The notes under the pieces are model-generated. The model was not told where the DNA came from. It made no database searches and saw nothing but the letters and a program-made list of their open reading frames with translations. Of a stretch of DNA of 64,000 nucleotides, positions 54,606 to 62,665 are shown piece after piece. The number at the start of each line of letters is the position of its first letter. Position 1 is the first letter of the stretch. Both the position numbers and the translations under genes were made by a program. Origin of the DNA: Bosea sp. 685 (GTDB taxonomy: Bacteria; Pseudomonadota; Alphaproteobacteria; Rhizobiales; Beijerinckiaceae); contig NZ_CP134779.1 of NCBI RefSeq assembly GCF_031884435.1, forward strand, positions 5,954,501 to 6,018,500. The letters run 5' to 3'.

Positions 54606-55405
54606 GGCGTCGCTCCTTTCGGCGGCTTCGGGATCAGCGCGCTGGTTCGATTCTGATAGGCCCGATAGGCCGCGCCGTGCTTGGCGAGCATGTGCTCCTC
54701 CAGAGGGGGGATACCGGAGATGCGTGTGAGCAGCAGTGTCATGCAGGCCGGCGCCAACAGAGCAAGCCAGCCCCAGGGATAGGAAACTCCGAGTGCGACG
54801 ATCGCGTAAGAGCCCCAGAGCACGCATTCGAAGAAGTAGTTCGGATGACGTGACCAGCGCCACAATCCGCGATCGCAGACGCCACCCGTTCCCGAGCGGG
54901 CGAAGGCACGCAGTTGCCGATCCGCGACGGCACCGCCTGCGAGGCCGATGGCGAAGACAGAAACACCGATGAAATCCTGCCAACCCAAGGGGGGCGCTGG
55001 GTTATGCGCAGCCAGAACGATGCCGAGCGCCAGCAGAATGCTGACCAGCGCCTGCATGTGAAGCAGCCGGACCATCTGTCGGGGTGCATCGCTGCCCCAG
55101 TCGCGCTTGAGCTTCGCGTAGCGCGGATCCTCGGTGATAGTGCTCGTACGCTGTGCGATGTGCAGGCCGAGCCTCAGCGCCCAGGCGAGCGCGAGCCCGG
55201 CCACCAGCAAACGTCGCGACATCGGCCCGGCGCCGAAGGGCAACAGCGCACCGGCGAAGCCGGTCGCGCCGAGACCAAAGGTCCAGATCACATCGATCCA
55301 GCCGGAATTGCCGGTGCGGCGTTCGATCAGCGTTGCCAGCGCCATGAAGGCGGACATCGCCACGCCCGTGAAAACGGCGGCCATGGCGAAGGAAGTGACG
55401 GTCAC
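54602..55405 (-). CDS. DUF1295 membrane protein (steroid 5-alpha-reductase/isoprenylcysteine methyltransferase fold)
   Basis: A 267-residue inner-membrane protein with about six helices. DUF1295 signatures are WIDVIWTFGLGATG, DPRYAKLKRDWG and the C-terminal LWRWSRHPNYFFECVLWG, a cofactor-binding region shared with steroid reductases. It overlaps chrR and the methyltransferase gene by 4 nt on each side. It probably reduces or modifies a lipid; the substrate is unknown. Relatives recur beside CFA-like methyltransferases. Confidence 0.9.
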   Translation of the reverse strand: MTVTSFAMAAVFTGVAMSAFMALATLIERRTGNSGWIDVIWTFGLGATGFAGALLPFGAGPMSRRLLVAGLALAWALRLGLHIAQRTSTITEDPRYAKLKRDWGSDAPRQMVRLLHMQALVSILLALGIVLAAHNPAPPLGWQDFIGVSVFAIGLAGGAVADRQLRAFARSGTGGVCDRGLWRWSRHPNYFFECVLWGSYAIVALGVSYPWGWLALLAPACMTLLLTRISGIPPLEEHMLAKHGAAYRAYQNRTSALIPKPPKGATP

Positions 55406-56028
55406 AGCCGCACCAGCGGCTGCAGCAGCCGTCCGAGCCAGCCCTGGAACAGCACATTCCCGGTCATGGCGACGATGCAGGTACAGCCCTCGACCGGGTC
55501 GACGCGCGGCGTGTGATCATGATCGGAATCGGCTTCGTCGAAATCCCCGGCCGCATAGCGCCCGTATTGATGCTCATAGGCTCCCGACAGGATCGTGGTC
55601 CATTCGAGGCCACTATGTTTGTGGTGCGGCAATGCGATGCCTGGCCCGGCGCGCAGCATGAACACGCGTGCTTCCGCACCGGGAACCTCGATGCGCCGCA
55701 TGGCAATCCGGATGCCGATCGGCCGCCAGGGGCCGAATGCGTAGGGACGCAGAACCCCGGGCAACCCCGGCTCGCCCCTTGGCGAAGCCGTATCGAAGCC
55801 TGGCGTGCCAGGCTCGACCAGCCGCGAATAGGACGGCCCTGCATCCATCGAGACGGGCTCGATTGCATCGAGGAGCGCACCCTGCACAGCCTGCAGTTCC
55901 TGCACGCGCCGCCAGCTCTCGTAATCCATCTCGACATGAGCCGCGACGACCACCGCAAGGCCTTCGTCGAGTTGCCCCGCGGCGAAGGACGCCAGCATTT
56001 CGTCGGTCGGACGATGCGCGACGCTCAT
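55402..56028 (-). CDS. chrR: ChrR-type anti-sigma factor with cupin domain, lacking the CxxC zinc ligands
   Basis: A 208-residue anti-sigma factor that holds its ECF sigma factor inactive. The N-terminal zinc anti-sigma domain aligns with Rhodobacter ChrR: His5 and His31 are kept, but the positions of Cys35 and Cys38 are Asp35 and Ser38 (HVEMDYESW). The C-terminal cupin keeps a metal-type pattern (PHHKHSGLE, about 135-143). It overlaps the sigma gene by 4 nt, as in rpoE-chrR pairs that respond to singlet oxygen and organic hydroperoxides. Loss of the cysteines suggests a different metal arrangement or a zinc-independent fold. Confidence 0.9.
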   Translation of the reverse strand: MSVAHRPTDEMLASFAAGQLDEGLAVVVAAHVEMDYESWRRVQELQAVQGALLDAIEPVSMDAGPSYSRLVEPGTPGFDTASPRGEPGLPGVLRPYAFGPWRPIGIRIAMRRIEVPGAEARVFMLRAGPGIALPHHKHSGLEWTTILSGAYEHQYGRYAAGDFDEADSDHDHTPRVDPVEGCTCIVAMTGNVLFQGWLGRLLQPLVRL

Positions 56029-56612
56029 CGCAGATCCTCCAGCTTGCCGCGCAGATGCGACAGTGCCAATCGCAGCCGCGACTTCACGGTCCCGAGCGGG
56101 ATGGCGAGGCGGTGAGCGACGTCCTGGTGGCTGAAGCCTTCGAGGAACGCCAGTTCGACGACGCGATATTGGTCGGGCGAGAGCTGCGTCATTGCAGCCC
56201 GCACCCGCACATCACGTTCCGCTCCGGAGAGGGTCTCGTCAGGACGTTCAGGTCTTTCTTCATCCAAAATCTCGTAAACTTGGGACAATCGCGACCGTGT
56301 CTCCCGGCGAGCGATGTCGATGCGCAGATTGCGCGCTATTGTCGCGATCCAGGTCGATGCGCTGGCTTTCGAAGGGTCAAACAATGCCGCCTTGCGCCAG
56401 ACAGCCAGCAAGGCCTCTTGCGCGACCTCTTCAGCCAGCTCGGCTGGCGTGCCGCCACGCATGAGCAGGCCCTTCACGCGTGGCGCGAAATGGTCGAAAA
56501 GAGCAGCGAATGCGGCCCGGTCACCCGAGCGCGCAATCGCAGCAATCAATGTGTTGGGGTCGAACAAGACGAAGAACCGACCTCCTTGCGCTGCAGCTCC
56601 CGCCTTGCGCAT
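56025..56612 (-). CDS. rpoE: ECF sigma factor, RpoE/ChrR-controlled type (ECF11-like)
   Basis: A sigma-70 family ECF factor. Region 2 is DRAAFAALFDHFAPRVKGLL with AEEVAQEALLAVWRKAALFDPSKASASTWIATIARN; region 4 is QYRVVELAFLEGFSHQDVAHRLAIPLGTVKSRLRLALSHL. It matches R. sphaeroides RpoE, which activates the singlet-oxygen response. The frame is open to 56699, but a sigma-type promoter at 56650-56679 puts the transcript start near 56644, so ATG at 56612 (195 residues) is preferred. It leads a four-gene overlapping operon with chrR, DUF1295 and a methyltransferase. Confidence 0.9.
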   Translation of the reverse strand: MRKAGAAAQGGRFFVLFDPNTLIAAIARSGDRAAFAALFDHFAPRVKGLLMRGGTPAELAEEVAQEALLAVWRKAALFDPSKASASTWIATIARNLRIDIARRETRSRLSQVYEILDEERPERPDETLSGAERDVRVRAAMTQLSPDQYRVVELAFLEGFSHQDVAHRLAIPLGTVKSRLRLALSHLRGKLEDLR

Positions 56613-56649
56613 GCCATCGACAGTCAGGGCGAGAGTGGCAACCATAGGC

Positions 56650-56679
56650 GAGATACGCTTTGCCCATGGCGCTGGATCA
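56650..56679 (-). promoter_or_regulatory. Candidate autoregulated ECF-sigma promoter upstream of rpoE-chrR
   Basis: Minus strand TGATCC (56674-56679), 18 nt, TATCTC (56650-56655), with CG directly before the -10. The -35 is the known R. sphaeroides sigma-E form. It lies 38 nt upstream of ATG 56612, as expected for autoregulation. Confidence 0.65.
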
Positions 56680-56711
56680 CCCGTTGCAGGCCTCGGCAAT
56701 GCTCGGTCGCA

Positions 56712-57080
56712 TTACTGAGCGGCCTTCCAGGTCACATCCCGGCAGATCAGCCGACCGACGATGCAACCGCGCGTGGTCAAGCCACCGGCTGCCGTTTTGA
56801 TCGTCATCGCATAGCTCCAGTCGCGCTTGGGATCGTAGGCCTCTCCCGAAAAGCTTCCGTCGGCCTGGCGCGACAGGCTCATGATCAGCTTATCGCCAAC
56901 GGCCTCACCTGTGCTGGTATCGCCGATCCAGAGATTGGTCGCACAGATCTTGTCACCGCATGGCGCGATGCGCACGCGCGCGTTGCCATCGTCGCGCAGC
57001 CACGTGCCGTCGAGATCCGCGGCGGCCGCGCTCGCCACAGACAATGATGAAAAGGTAAGGGCGAGCAGAAGACGGTTCAT
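56712..57080 (-). CDS. DUF2147 family secreted protein
   Basis: A 122-residue protein with a Sec signal peptide (MNRLLLALTFSSLSVASAAAA) and a DUF2147 lipocalin-like barrel: DLDGTWLRDDGNARVRIAPCGDKICATNLWI and GCIVGRLICRDVTW. Four cysteines may form disulfides. AAGGG lies upstream of the ATG at 57080; the open frame to 57140 is not needed. Same strand as, and 37 nt downstream of, the membrane protein gene at 57118, so probably cotranscribed. Function unknown. Confidence 0.88.
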   Translation of the reverse strand: MNRLLLALTFSSLSVASAAAADLDGTWLRDDGNARVRIAPCGDKICATNLWIGDTSTGEAVGDKLIMSLSRQADGSFSGEAYDPKRDWSYAMTIKTAAGGLTTRGCIVGRLICRDVTWKAAQ

Positions 57081-57117
57081 GGCGATGTCCCTTTCCGCGA
57101 ATGCCTCTCTTCTACGC

Positions 57118-57711
57118 TCAGCCACCGTGATCGGTTTCATCGGGGCGCGAAATCGTGCCGAGGCGTCCGGCGAAGAGCCAGCCGATCAACACGGTCAGGG
57201 ATGCGGCGCTTAAGAAATTCAGGCGCTGCAGGGCCGCATATTCGCCCGGGTCGTAGAGGTGAAGCGGCGCGCCCAGAAGCGCAGCCGGCGGCAGATAGAC
57301 GATGAAGGCCAGCGCCGCGAAGCCCAATGCAAAGGCGCGTTCGCAATGTCGAAACAGCAGCAGCGCCAGCATCAGGCACGGAAACAGGAAAACTTCGACC
57401 CCTGAGCTCGGACCGAAAGCAACGCGGCAGAGCAGGGTGTTGCCGATGCCGGCGACGAGCAGCAGCGCACGTCCGAAAAGCGGGCTGCGCCGCATCGCGG
57501 CCGGAACGGCGGCAAAGAAGGGCGTCGACAGGAAGGTGACGTAGGACGGCGAGATGACCGGCGAGACCGCCCAATAGATATAAAGCGGATAAAAAGGCTG
57601 GTTCGAGACGATAACCAGCGCGACGGTGTTGGCGATCGCAGCGCGCGGATCGGGATGCGCGGCATAGGCACTGACCGCCGCGATCACCTGCTTCAGACCT
57701 GTCCTCGACAT
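57118..57711 (-). CDS. Hypothetical integral membrane protein
   Basis: A 197-residue protein with about five predicted helices and no recognised domain beyond membrane topology (TVALVIVSNQPFYPLYIYWAV; CLMLALLLFRHC; LTVLIGWLFAG). It is first in a leftward unit with DUF2147 and is preceded by a TGACCC/TAAGCT site like the sigma promoter. Conserved relatives occur near RpoE-ChrR loci in other alphaproteobacteria, so a lipid-stress role is plausible but unproven. Confidence 0.75.
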   Translation of the reverse strand: MSRTGLKQVIAAVSAYAAHPDPRAAIANTVALVIVSNQPFYPLYIYWAVSPVISPSYVTFLSTPFFAAVPAAMRRSPLFGRALLLVAGIGNTLLCRVAFGPSSGVEVFLFPCLMLALLLFRHCERAFALGFAALAFIVYLPPAALLGAPLHLYDPGEYAALQRLNFLSAASLTVLIGWLFAGRLGTISRPDETDHGG

Positions 57712-57745
57712 AGCCGATCTCTCCCGGACGTCCGCACCTGTTGGC

Positions 57746-57775
57746 AGCTTACGCAGCAGGACCGGCCATGGGTCA
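57746..57775 (-). promoter_or_regulatory. Candidate ECF-sigma promoter for the membrane protein/DUF2147 unit
   Basis: Minus strand TGACCC (57770-57775), 18 nt, TAAGCT (57746-57751), with CG before the -10. It ends 35 nt before the ATG at 57711. One mismatch in the -35 to TGATCC. Confidence 0.6.
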
Positions 57776-57807
57776 CAGGGCCGGCGTGTTTTTCAGTGCC
57801 TTGCGAC

Positions 57808-57837
57808 AAATCCAGACCGGCACGTGCTGCGTATACC
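57808..57837 (+). promoter_or_regulatory. Candidate ECF-sigma promoter for the amine oxidase-DUF1365-cfa operon
   Basis: AAATCC (57808-57813), 18 nt, TATACC (57832-57837), with CG before the -10. The ATG at 57842 would sit about at the transcript start, which supports 57863 as the start of the downstream gene. Confidence 0.5.
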
Positions 57838-57862
57838 CGTCATGAAAAGCGGAGAGGCGGGG

Positions 57863-59200
57863 ATGGAAAGGGCGCAGGTCCAGTCGAAGAGGATCGCGGT
57901 GATCGGCGCCGGCATCTCCGGCCTGTCCTGCGCGTGGCTGCTCGGACAAGCGCATGACGTCGTGCTGTTTGAGGAGGCGCCTCGCCTTGGCGGGCACGCC
58001 AACACGGTTCGCATCACCGGACAAGGCAGCGAGACTGCGGTCGATACCGGTTTCATCGTCTACAACGAGGCGACCTATCCCAATTTCATAGCTCTGATGG
58101 CGCATCTTCGCGTCGCGACACAGCCGACCGAGATGTCCTTCGCCGTCTCCCTCGATGGCGGCCGGCTCGAATACAGCGGCACCAGCATCACCGGCTTGTT
58201 CGCGCAGCGACGCAATCTGGTCAGTCCGCGCTTCTGGGCGATGTTGCAGGACGTCAGTCGCTTCTACCGAAACGCTTCGAGAGATGTGCTCACAGGCCAT
58301 GCCGAGGACATTTCGCTCGGCGATTATCTTACCGCAGGCGGATATGGCGTCGCCTTCCGCGACGATCATCTCCTCCCGATGGCTGCGGCGATCTGGTCGG
58401 CACCGTGTTCCGAAATACTGTCCTACCCCGCTGCGGCATTCCTTCGCTTCCACCATAATCATGGGCTGCTGCAGCTCACCGACCGGCCGGCGTGGCGCAC
58501 CGTGACCGGCGGCAGCGCCGTCTATGTCGAGAGGTTGCGCAGCGCCTTTTCGGGCCAGGTCAGGATCGGCTCGCCCGTGCGGCAGGTTCGACGTGCGCCC
58601 AATGAGGTCGTGGTCCTGGGTCATGGCTGGAGCGAGCGCTTCGACGAGGTGGTCTTCGCCACTCATGCCGACCAGACACTCGCGATGCTGGCCGATCCCG
58701 GCACGGAGGAAACGGAGACACTCGGCGCCTTCCGCTACAGCCGCAACCGCGCGGTGCTGCATAACGACACGAGCCTGATGCCTCGGCGCCGGCGAGCCTG
58801 GGCGAGTTGGAACCATATCGGCGATCGCAGCCGGCCCGAGGCTGCCTGCGCCGTCACCTACTGGATGAACCGGCTTCAAGGCTTGCCGGAAGAACGGCCC
58901 CTCTTCGTCACGCTCAACCCGCCGGACGGGCTGCGCGAGGCCACCATCCTCCATGAGGAATCCTACGAGCATCCGCTGTTCGATGCCGCAGCGCTCGACG
59001 CTCAGGCGCGGCTCTGGTCGCTCCAGGGCGCGCGGCGCAGCTGGTTCTGCGGCGCCTATTTCGGGTCGGGCTTCCACGAGGATGGACTGCAAGCCGGGCT
59101 AGCGGTCGCCGAGGCGCTCGGCGGCGGCCGTCGGCCCTGGCGTGTTCCCAACGAATCGGGACGCATCCCGCTGCCCGAGCAACGGGAGCAGGCGGCGTGA
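57863..59200 (+). CDS. FAD-dependent amine oxidase-like oxidoreductase
   Basis: A 445-residue flavoprotein of the amine oxidase/phytoene desaturase-like family. The FAD motif is IAVIGAGISGLSCAWLLG with a downstream FEEAPRLGGHANTV. Relatives near RpoE-ChrR in R. sphaeroides (RSP_1091 type) are members of the sigma-E regulon and have been tied to furan fatty acid formation. GGCGGGG directly precedes the ATG at 57863. The stop overlaps the DUF1365 start (GTGA). It probably oxidises an acyl chain made by the CFA-type methyltransferase. Confidence 0.88.
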   Translation: MERAQVQSKRIAVIGAGISGLSCAWLLGQAHDVVLFEEAPRLGGHANTVRITGQGSETAVDTGFIVYNEATYPNFIALMAHLRVATQPTEMSFAVSLDGGRLEYSGTSITGLFAQRRNLVSPRFWAMLQDVSRFYRNASRDVLTGHAEDISLGDYLTAGGYGVAFRDDHLLPMAAAIWSAPCSEILSYPAAAFLRFHHNHGLLQLTDRPAWRTVTGGSAVYVERLRSAFSGQVRIGSPVRQVRRAPNEVVVLGHGWSERFDEVVFATHADQTLAMLADPGTEETETLGAFRYSRNRAVLHNDTSLMPRRRRAWASWNHIGDRSRPEAACAVTYWMNRLQGLPEERPLFVTLNPPDGLREATILHEESYEHPLFDAAALDAQARLWSLQGARRSWFCGAYFGSGFHEDGLQAGLAVAEALGGGRRPWRVPNESGRIPLPEQREQAA

Positions 59201-60000
59201 GCTGGAATTCTGCCCTCTATGTCGGATCGGTACGACACCATCGGTTTCGGCCGAAGCCACATGCCTTGGCCTATCGCGTCTTCTGGATGCTGCTTGATCT
59301 CGACGAAATCGATGCGCTCGCTGCAAATCTGCGTAGCTTCTCGCACAATCACTTCAACCTCTACGCCTTTCGCGACACCGACTATGGCGACCGCAGCGGT
59401 CGGCCTCTGCGGGCGCAGATCGGCGACGCTCTGGCCAGCGCGGATATCGCTTGGGACGACGGCTCCATCCGCCTGCTGACCATGCCGCGCATCCTTGGCT
59501 ACGCCTTCAACCCGTTCAGCGCCTATTTCTGCTATCGCCGCGACGGCAGCCTCTGCGCCACGGTCTATGAGGTGCACAACACCTACGGCGAGACCCACAG
59601 CTACGTCGCGCCGGCGACCTCCACAGGGGAGCCGCTGTGGCAGGAGGCCCGCAAGGTCTTCCACGTCTCGCCCTTCATGGGGCTGGCGATGCACTATGCC
59701 TTCCAGGTCATGCCCCCTGGGGACCAGGTCTCGATCGCGATCGACGGTCACGACGCCGCAGGGCGCCTGATCGCCGCGACGATGAGCGGCAAACGCGCCG
59801 AGATCAGCGATGCAACGCTGCTGCGGCTGCTCGCGACCCACCCACTGCTTACGCTGAAAGTCACCGCCGCCATCCACTGGCACGCGTTGCGGCTGCTGAT
59901 GAAACGCATTCCGTGGCGGCGGCATCCGGCGCCGCCGGAGCTGCCATTCAGCCCTGGCAGCGCCGTGAGGCCTCATGCGAAAGGACCGATGCAGCGATGA
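59197..60000 (+). CDS. DUF1365 family protein
   Basis: A 267-residue DUF1365 protein with no known biochemical activity. Family markers are GSVRHHRFRPKPHALAYRVF, MPRILGYAFNPFSAYFCY and EVHNTYGETHSYV. It starts with GTG overlapping the previous TGA and ends overlapping the CFA synthase start, so it is translated as part of a three-gene unit. Genes of this family recur between an amine oxidase and CFA synthase in many proteobacteria, implying a joint role in fatty-acid modification. Confidence 0.93.
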   Translation: MSWNSALYVGSVRHHRFRPKPHALAYRVFWMLLDLDEIDALAANLRSFSHNHFNLYAFRDTDYGDRSGRPLRAQIGDALASADIAWDDGSIRLLTMPRILGYAFNPFSAYFCYRRDGSLCATVYEVHNTYGETHSYVAPATSTGEPLWQEARKVFHVSPFMGLAMHYAFQVMPPGDQVSIAIDGHDAAGRLIAATMSGKRAEISDATLLRLLATHPLLTLKVTAAIHWHALRLLMKRIPWRRHPAPPELPFSPGSAVRPHAKGPMQR

Positions 60001-61232
60001 GCCAACACGAGACCGAACGCGGCCTCCCGATCACCGAGCAGTCGCTCGCGCTGCCGCGCGGCATCGGCCTCTCGCGCTGGTTCCTGCGCCGTCTGCTTTC
60101 GCGCATCGTCATTGGCCGCCTGACCGTCATCACGCCCGAGGGCGAGCACCTCCACGGTGGAAGCGCCGCTACCAGCCCCCAGGCCACGCTGATCCTGAAA
60201 AATTGGCGCGCGATGCGGCGCGTGCTGCTCGACGGCGATATCGGGCTGGCCGAAGCCTATCGCGACGGCGAGCTGGACACGCCCGATCTCACTGCGCTGA
60301 TCGAACTCGGCGCGCGCAATGACGCGACGCTGCGCCGGTTGATTTCGGGCGCATGGCCGACGCGCCTGTTCAATCGCTTTCGGCATGTGCTGAACGCCAA
60401 TACCCGCACGGGCAGCCGCCGCAACATCATGGCGCATTACGATCTCGGCAACGACTTCTACGGCCAGTGGCTCGACGCTAGCATGATGTACTCCTCGGCA
60501 CTTTACGAAACGCCGGCGGAGACGCTCGAAGCGGCGCAGCAGCGCAGGCTCGACAGGATCGTCGCCATGCTGGGTCTTTCAGGAGGCGAACATGTCCTCG
60601 AAATCGGCTGCGGCTGGGGCGCCCTGGCCGAACGGCTGGCCCGGGAAGGCTGCCGCGTAACCGCAATCACCCTGTCGCCGGCGCAGCTGGAGATAGCGCG
60701 GCAGCGCGTTGCCAAGGCCGGCCTCGCTGAGCGCGTCAGCCTGCACCTGCAGGATTATCGCGACATCTCCGGCGAATTCGACCGCATCGTTTCGATCGAG
60801 ATGATCGAGGCGGTCGGGCACGCCTATTGGCCATCCTACTTCGCGACGCTGCGCCGTTCGCTCCGGCCCGGCGGCTGTGCTGTGCTGCAGGCAATCACGA
60901 TCGACGACACTCTGTTCGAGGCCTATCAGCAAGGCACCGATTTCATCCAGCGCTACATCTTTCCCGGCGGCTGCCTGCCATCCGTCCCGGCATTGGTACA
61001 CGAAGCCGAAGGAGCGGGCTTCACCGTGGCCGAGCAACTCGACTTCGGCGAGAGCTACGCCTTGACCCTGAAGGAGTGGCGCCGGCGCTTCCTGGAGCGC
61101 TGGGCCACAGTCGCGCAGTTTGGCTTCGACGAGCCGTTTCGCAGGCTGTGGGAGTTCTATCTCTGCTATTGCGAAGCCGGCTTCCGGGCCCGCACGATCG
61201 ACGTCAGCCTGATTGCCTTGCGAGGTCGCTAA
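59997..61232 (+). CDS. Cyclopropane-fatty-acyl-phospholipid synthase family protein
   Basis: A 411-residue full-length CFA synthase family enzyme that transfers a methyl or methylene from SAM to unsaturated fatty acids in phospholipids. The SAM motif is VLEIGCGWGALAERLARE; active-site region elements include SMMYSSALYE, FIQRYIFPGGCLPS and the C-terminal FYLCYCEAGFRARTID. Some members methylate without ring closure (UfaM of R. sphaeroides, furan fatty acid pathway). ATG at 59997 overlaps the DUF1365 stop; the long frame upstream to 59637 is not used. Confidence 0.92.
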   Translation: MSQHETERGLPITEQSLALPRGIGLSRWFLRRLLSRIVIGRLTVITPEGEHLHGGSAATSPQATLILKNWRAMRRVLLDGDIGLAEAYRDGELDTPDLTALIELGARNDATLRRLISGAWPTRLFNRFRHVLNANTRTGSRRNIMAHYDLGNDFYGQWLDASMMYSSALYETPAETLEAAQQRRLDRIVAMLGLSGGEHVLEIGCGWGALAERLAREGCRVTAITLSPAQLEIARQRVAKAGLAERVSLHLQDYRDISGEFDRIVSIEMIEAVGHAYWPSYFATLRRSLRPGGCAVLQAITIDDTLFEAYQQGTDFIQRYIFPGGCLPSVPALVHEAEGAGFTVAEQLDFGESYALTLKEWRRRFLERWATVAQFGFDEPFRRLWEFYLCYCEAGFRARTIDVSLIALRGR

Positions 61233-61364
61233 CATACGTGCCGTCCGCTGATATTGAAAGCGACGGAAGTGCTCCCCTGACGCGATGGTTCCGAACGGGA
61301 CGCAGAGTTCCGCGCCAAGCTCTCTTGTCAGCCTGCCTGAAGCCGACAGACGAATTTGGTATGG

Positions 61365-61677
61365 ATGGTCACGATCTCAGCCTTCGCGATCAAGCTCGTC
61401 ATCTGCCCCCCCGATGGCGTGCAACCGCTACGGCTATCCGGGACATCTGAAGCCCTGGACCAACTTCGGCGAATTCGAGGTGAATGTCCTCCCGGAATAC
61501 AAAGCCTTGCACGATGCCGGCTACAACATCATCGCCGATGGCATGTGCAACCGCGGTCGCAGCGGCACGGACAGCGGCGGCGTCACCGGCCACGGTGTTC
61601 TCGAATACCGCGATGTCATCGGCTCGTTGCGTTACGCGAAGTCCCACCCAGATACGAAGGACGCGCCGAAGGCCGTG
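61365..61677 (+). pseudogene. Broken alpha/beta-hydrolase remnant
   Basis: A fragment recognisable as an alpha/beta hydrolase: MACNRYGYPGHLKPWTNFG, then DAGYNIIADGMCNRGRSG (degraded form of a YDMRNHGRSG motif), GHGVLEYRDVIGSLRYAKSHPDTKD. The upstream part (ISAFAIKLVICPP) is in another frame, joined at a run of seven C (61406-61412), and the 3' half including the catalytic serine region is missing, running into the end of tadC. It is a truncated, frameshifted remnant. Confidence 0.75.
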
Positions 61678-62655
61678 TCACTGCCATTTGAAAACCTGGA
61701 TCAGCGCCGGCGTCAGGATGACGATGAACAGCACCGGCAGGAAGAACAGGATCATCGGCACGGTCAGCATGGGCGGCAGCGAAGCCGCCTTCTTCTCCGC
61801 CATCATCATGCGCTGGTCACGGCTCTCCTGGGCCAGGGTCCGCAGAGCAGTGCCAAGCGGAGTACCGTAGCGCTCGGCCTGGATCAGGGCGGTCGAGACC
61901 GATTTGACGCTTTCAAGCCCGGTGCGTTGGGCCAGATTCTCATAGGCCTGCCGCCGCTCCGCCAGATAGGCGAGCTCGGCCGTGCACAGCGCGAACTCCT
62001 CCGCGAGCGGTACGGACTGCGTGCCGATCTCGCCGGCGACCTTGCGACAGGCGTGCTCCATCGACATGCCGGATTCGACGCAGATCAGCAGCAGATCGAG
62101 AGCGTCGGGAAAAGCCATCCTCATCGAAGCCTGGCGCTTACCGATCCGATTGGACAGGAAGACTTCCGGCGCCTTGATGCCGAGATAGGCGGCGGCGATC
62201 GCAATCCCGACCTTGACCATGAAAGGCTGACCGAAATCGTTCAGGACGAAAACGTAGAACAGCGTGAACAGGAAAAGCCCGATCGGCGCCACCAGGCGGA
62301 AGAACAGAAAGCCGACTTCAGCCTGTGGGCCGCGATAGCCGGCCATCAAGAGCCGCTGCTTCGCCGTCTCAGTGCCAAGCCAGTCGCCGAGCTTAAATTG
62401 GTCGACGACCCGGCGCATATACTGTTTCGGCTCCTGGCGAAGCGTGACCTTGTCCTTCTGCCGGTTGAGCCTGTCGCGCTCGCGGGCGCGGATTTTCTCG
62501 CGCTCGCTGGCAACGTTCTTCATGCGCTTTTGCAGGCCGTTGCCTTCCGTCAGCGGGATTGCCAGCGTCAGCACGGTCGCGGCGGCAGCGACAGCGACGA
62601 GAATGGACAACAGGAATTGTCCGTCGGCGAGCTTGTCTGCGATGAGGGCAATCAT
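61678..62655 (-). CDS. tadC: Tad pilus inner-membrane platform protein TadC
   Basis: A 325-residue type II secretion F-domain protein, the TadC partner of TadB in the Flp pilus basal body. Membrane helices lie near residues 12-34, 120-165 and 295-320; the F domain shows MRMAFPDALDLLLICVESGMSMEHACRKVAGEIG and AERYGTPLGTALRTLAQESRDQR. It follows tadB with a 10-nt gap in the same direction. Together with the TadA ATPase it drives pilin assembly. Length normal. Confidence 0.95.
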   Translation of the reverse strand: MIALIADKLADGQFLLSILVAVAAAATVLTLAIPLTEGNGLQKRMKNVASEREKIRARERDRLNRQKDKVTLRQEPKQYMRRVVDQFKLGDWLGTETAKQRLLMAGYRGPQAEVGFLFFRLVAPIGLFLFTLFYVFVLNDFGQPFMVKVGIAIAAAYLGIKAPEVFLSNRIGKRQASMRMAFPDALDLLLICVESGMSMEHACRKVAGEIGTQSVPLAEEFALCTAELAYLAERRQAYENLAQRTGLESVKSVSTALIQAERYGTPLGTALRTLAQESRDQRMMMAEKKAASLPPMLTVPMILFFLPVLFIVILTPALIQVFKWQ

Positions 62656-62665
62656 CCGCTCCGCC

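Noticed and set aside
56613..56699. Longer N terminus of the ECF sigma factor
   Set aside because: The candidate -35/-10 pair lies inside it, so a transcript from this promoter could not encode it.
57109..57138. Possible sixth sigma site (GAAACC, 18 nt, TAGAAG) before the DUF2177-unrelated DUF2147 gene
   Set aside because: Spacing and the CG before -10 fit, but the -35 matches only three of six positions and overlaps the end of the upstream gene.
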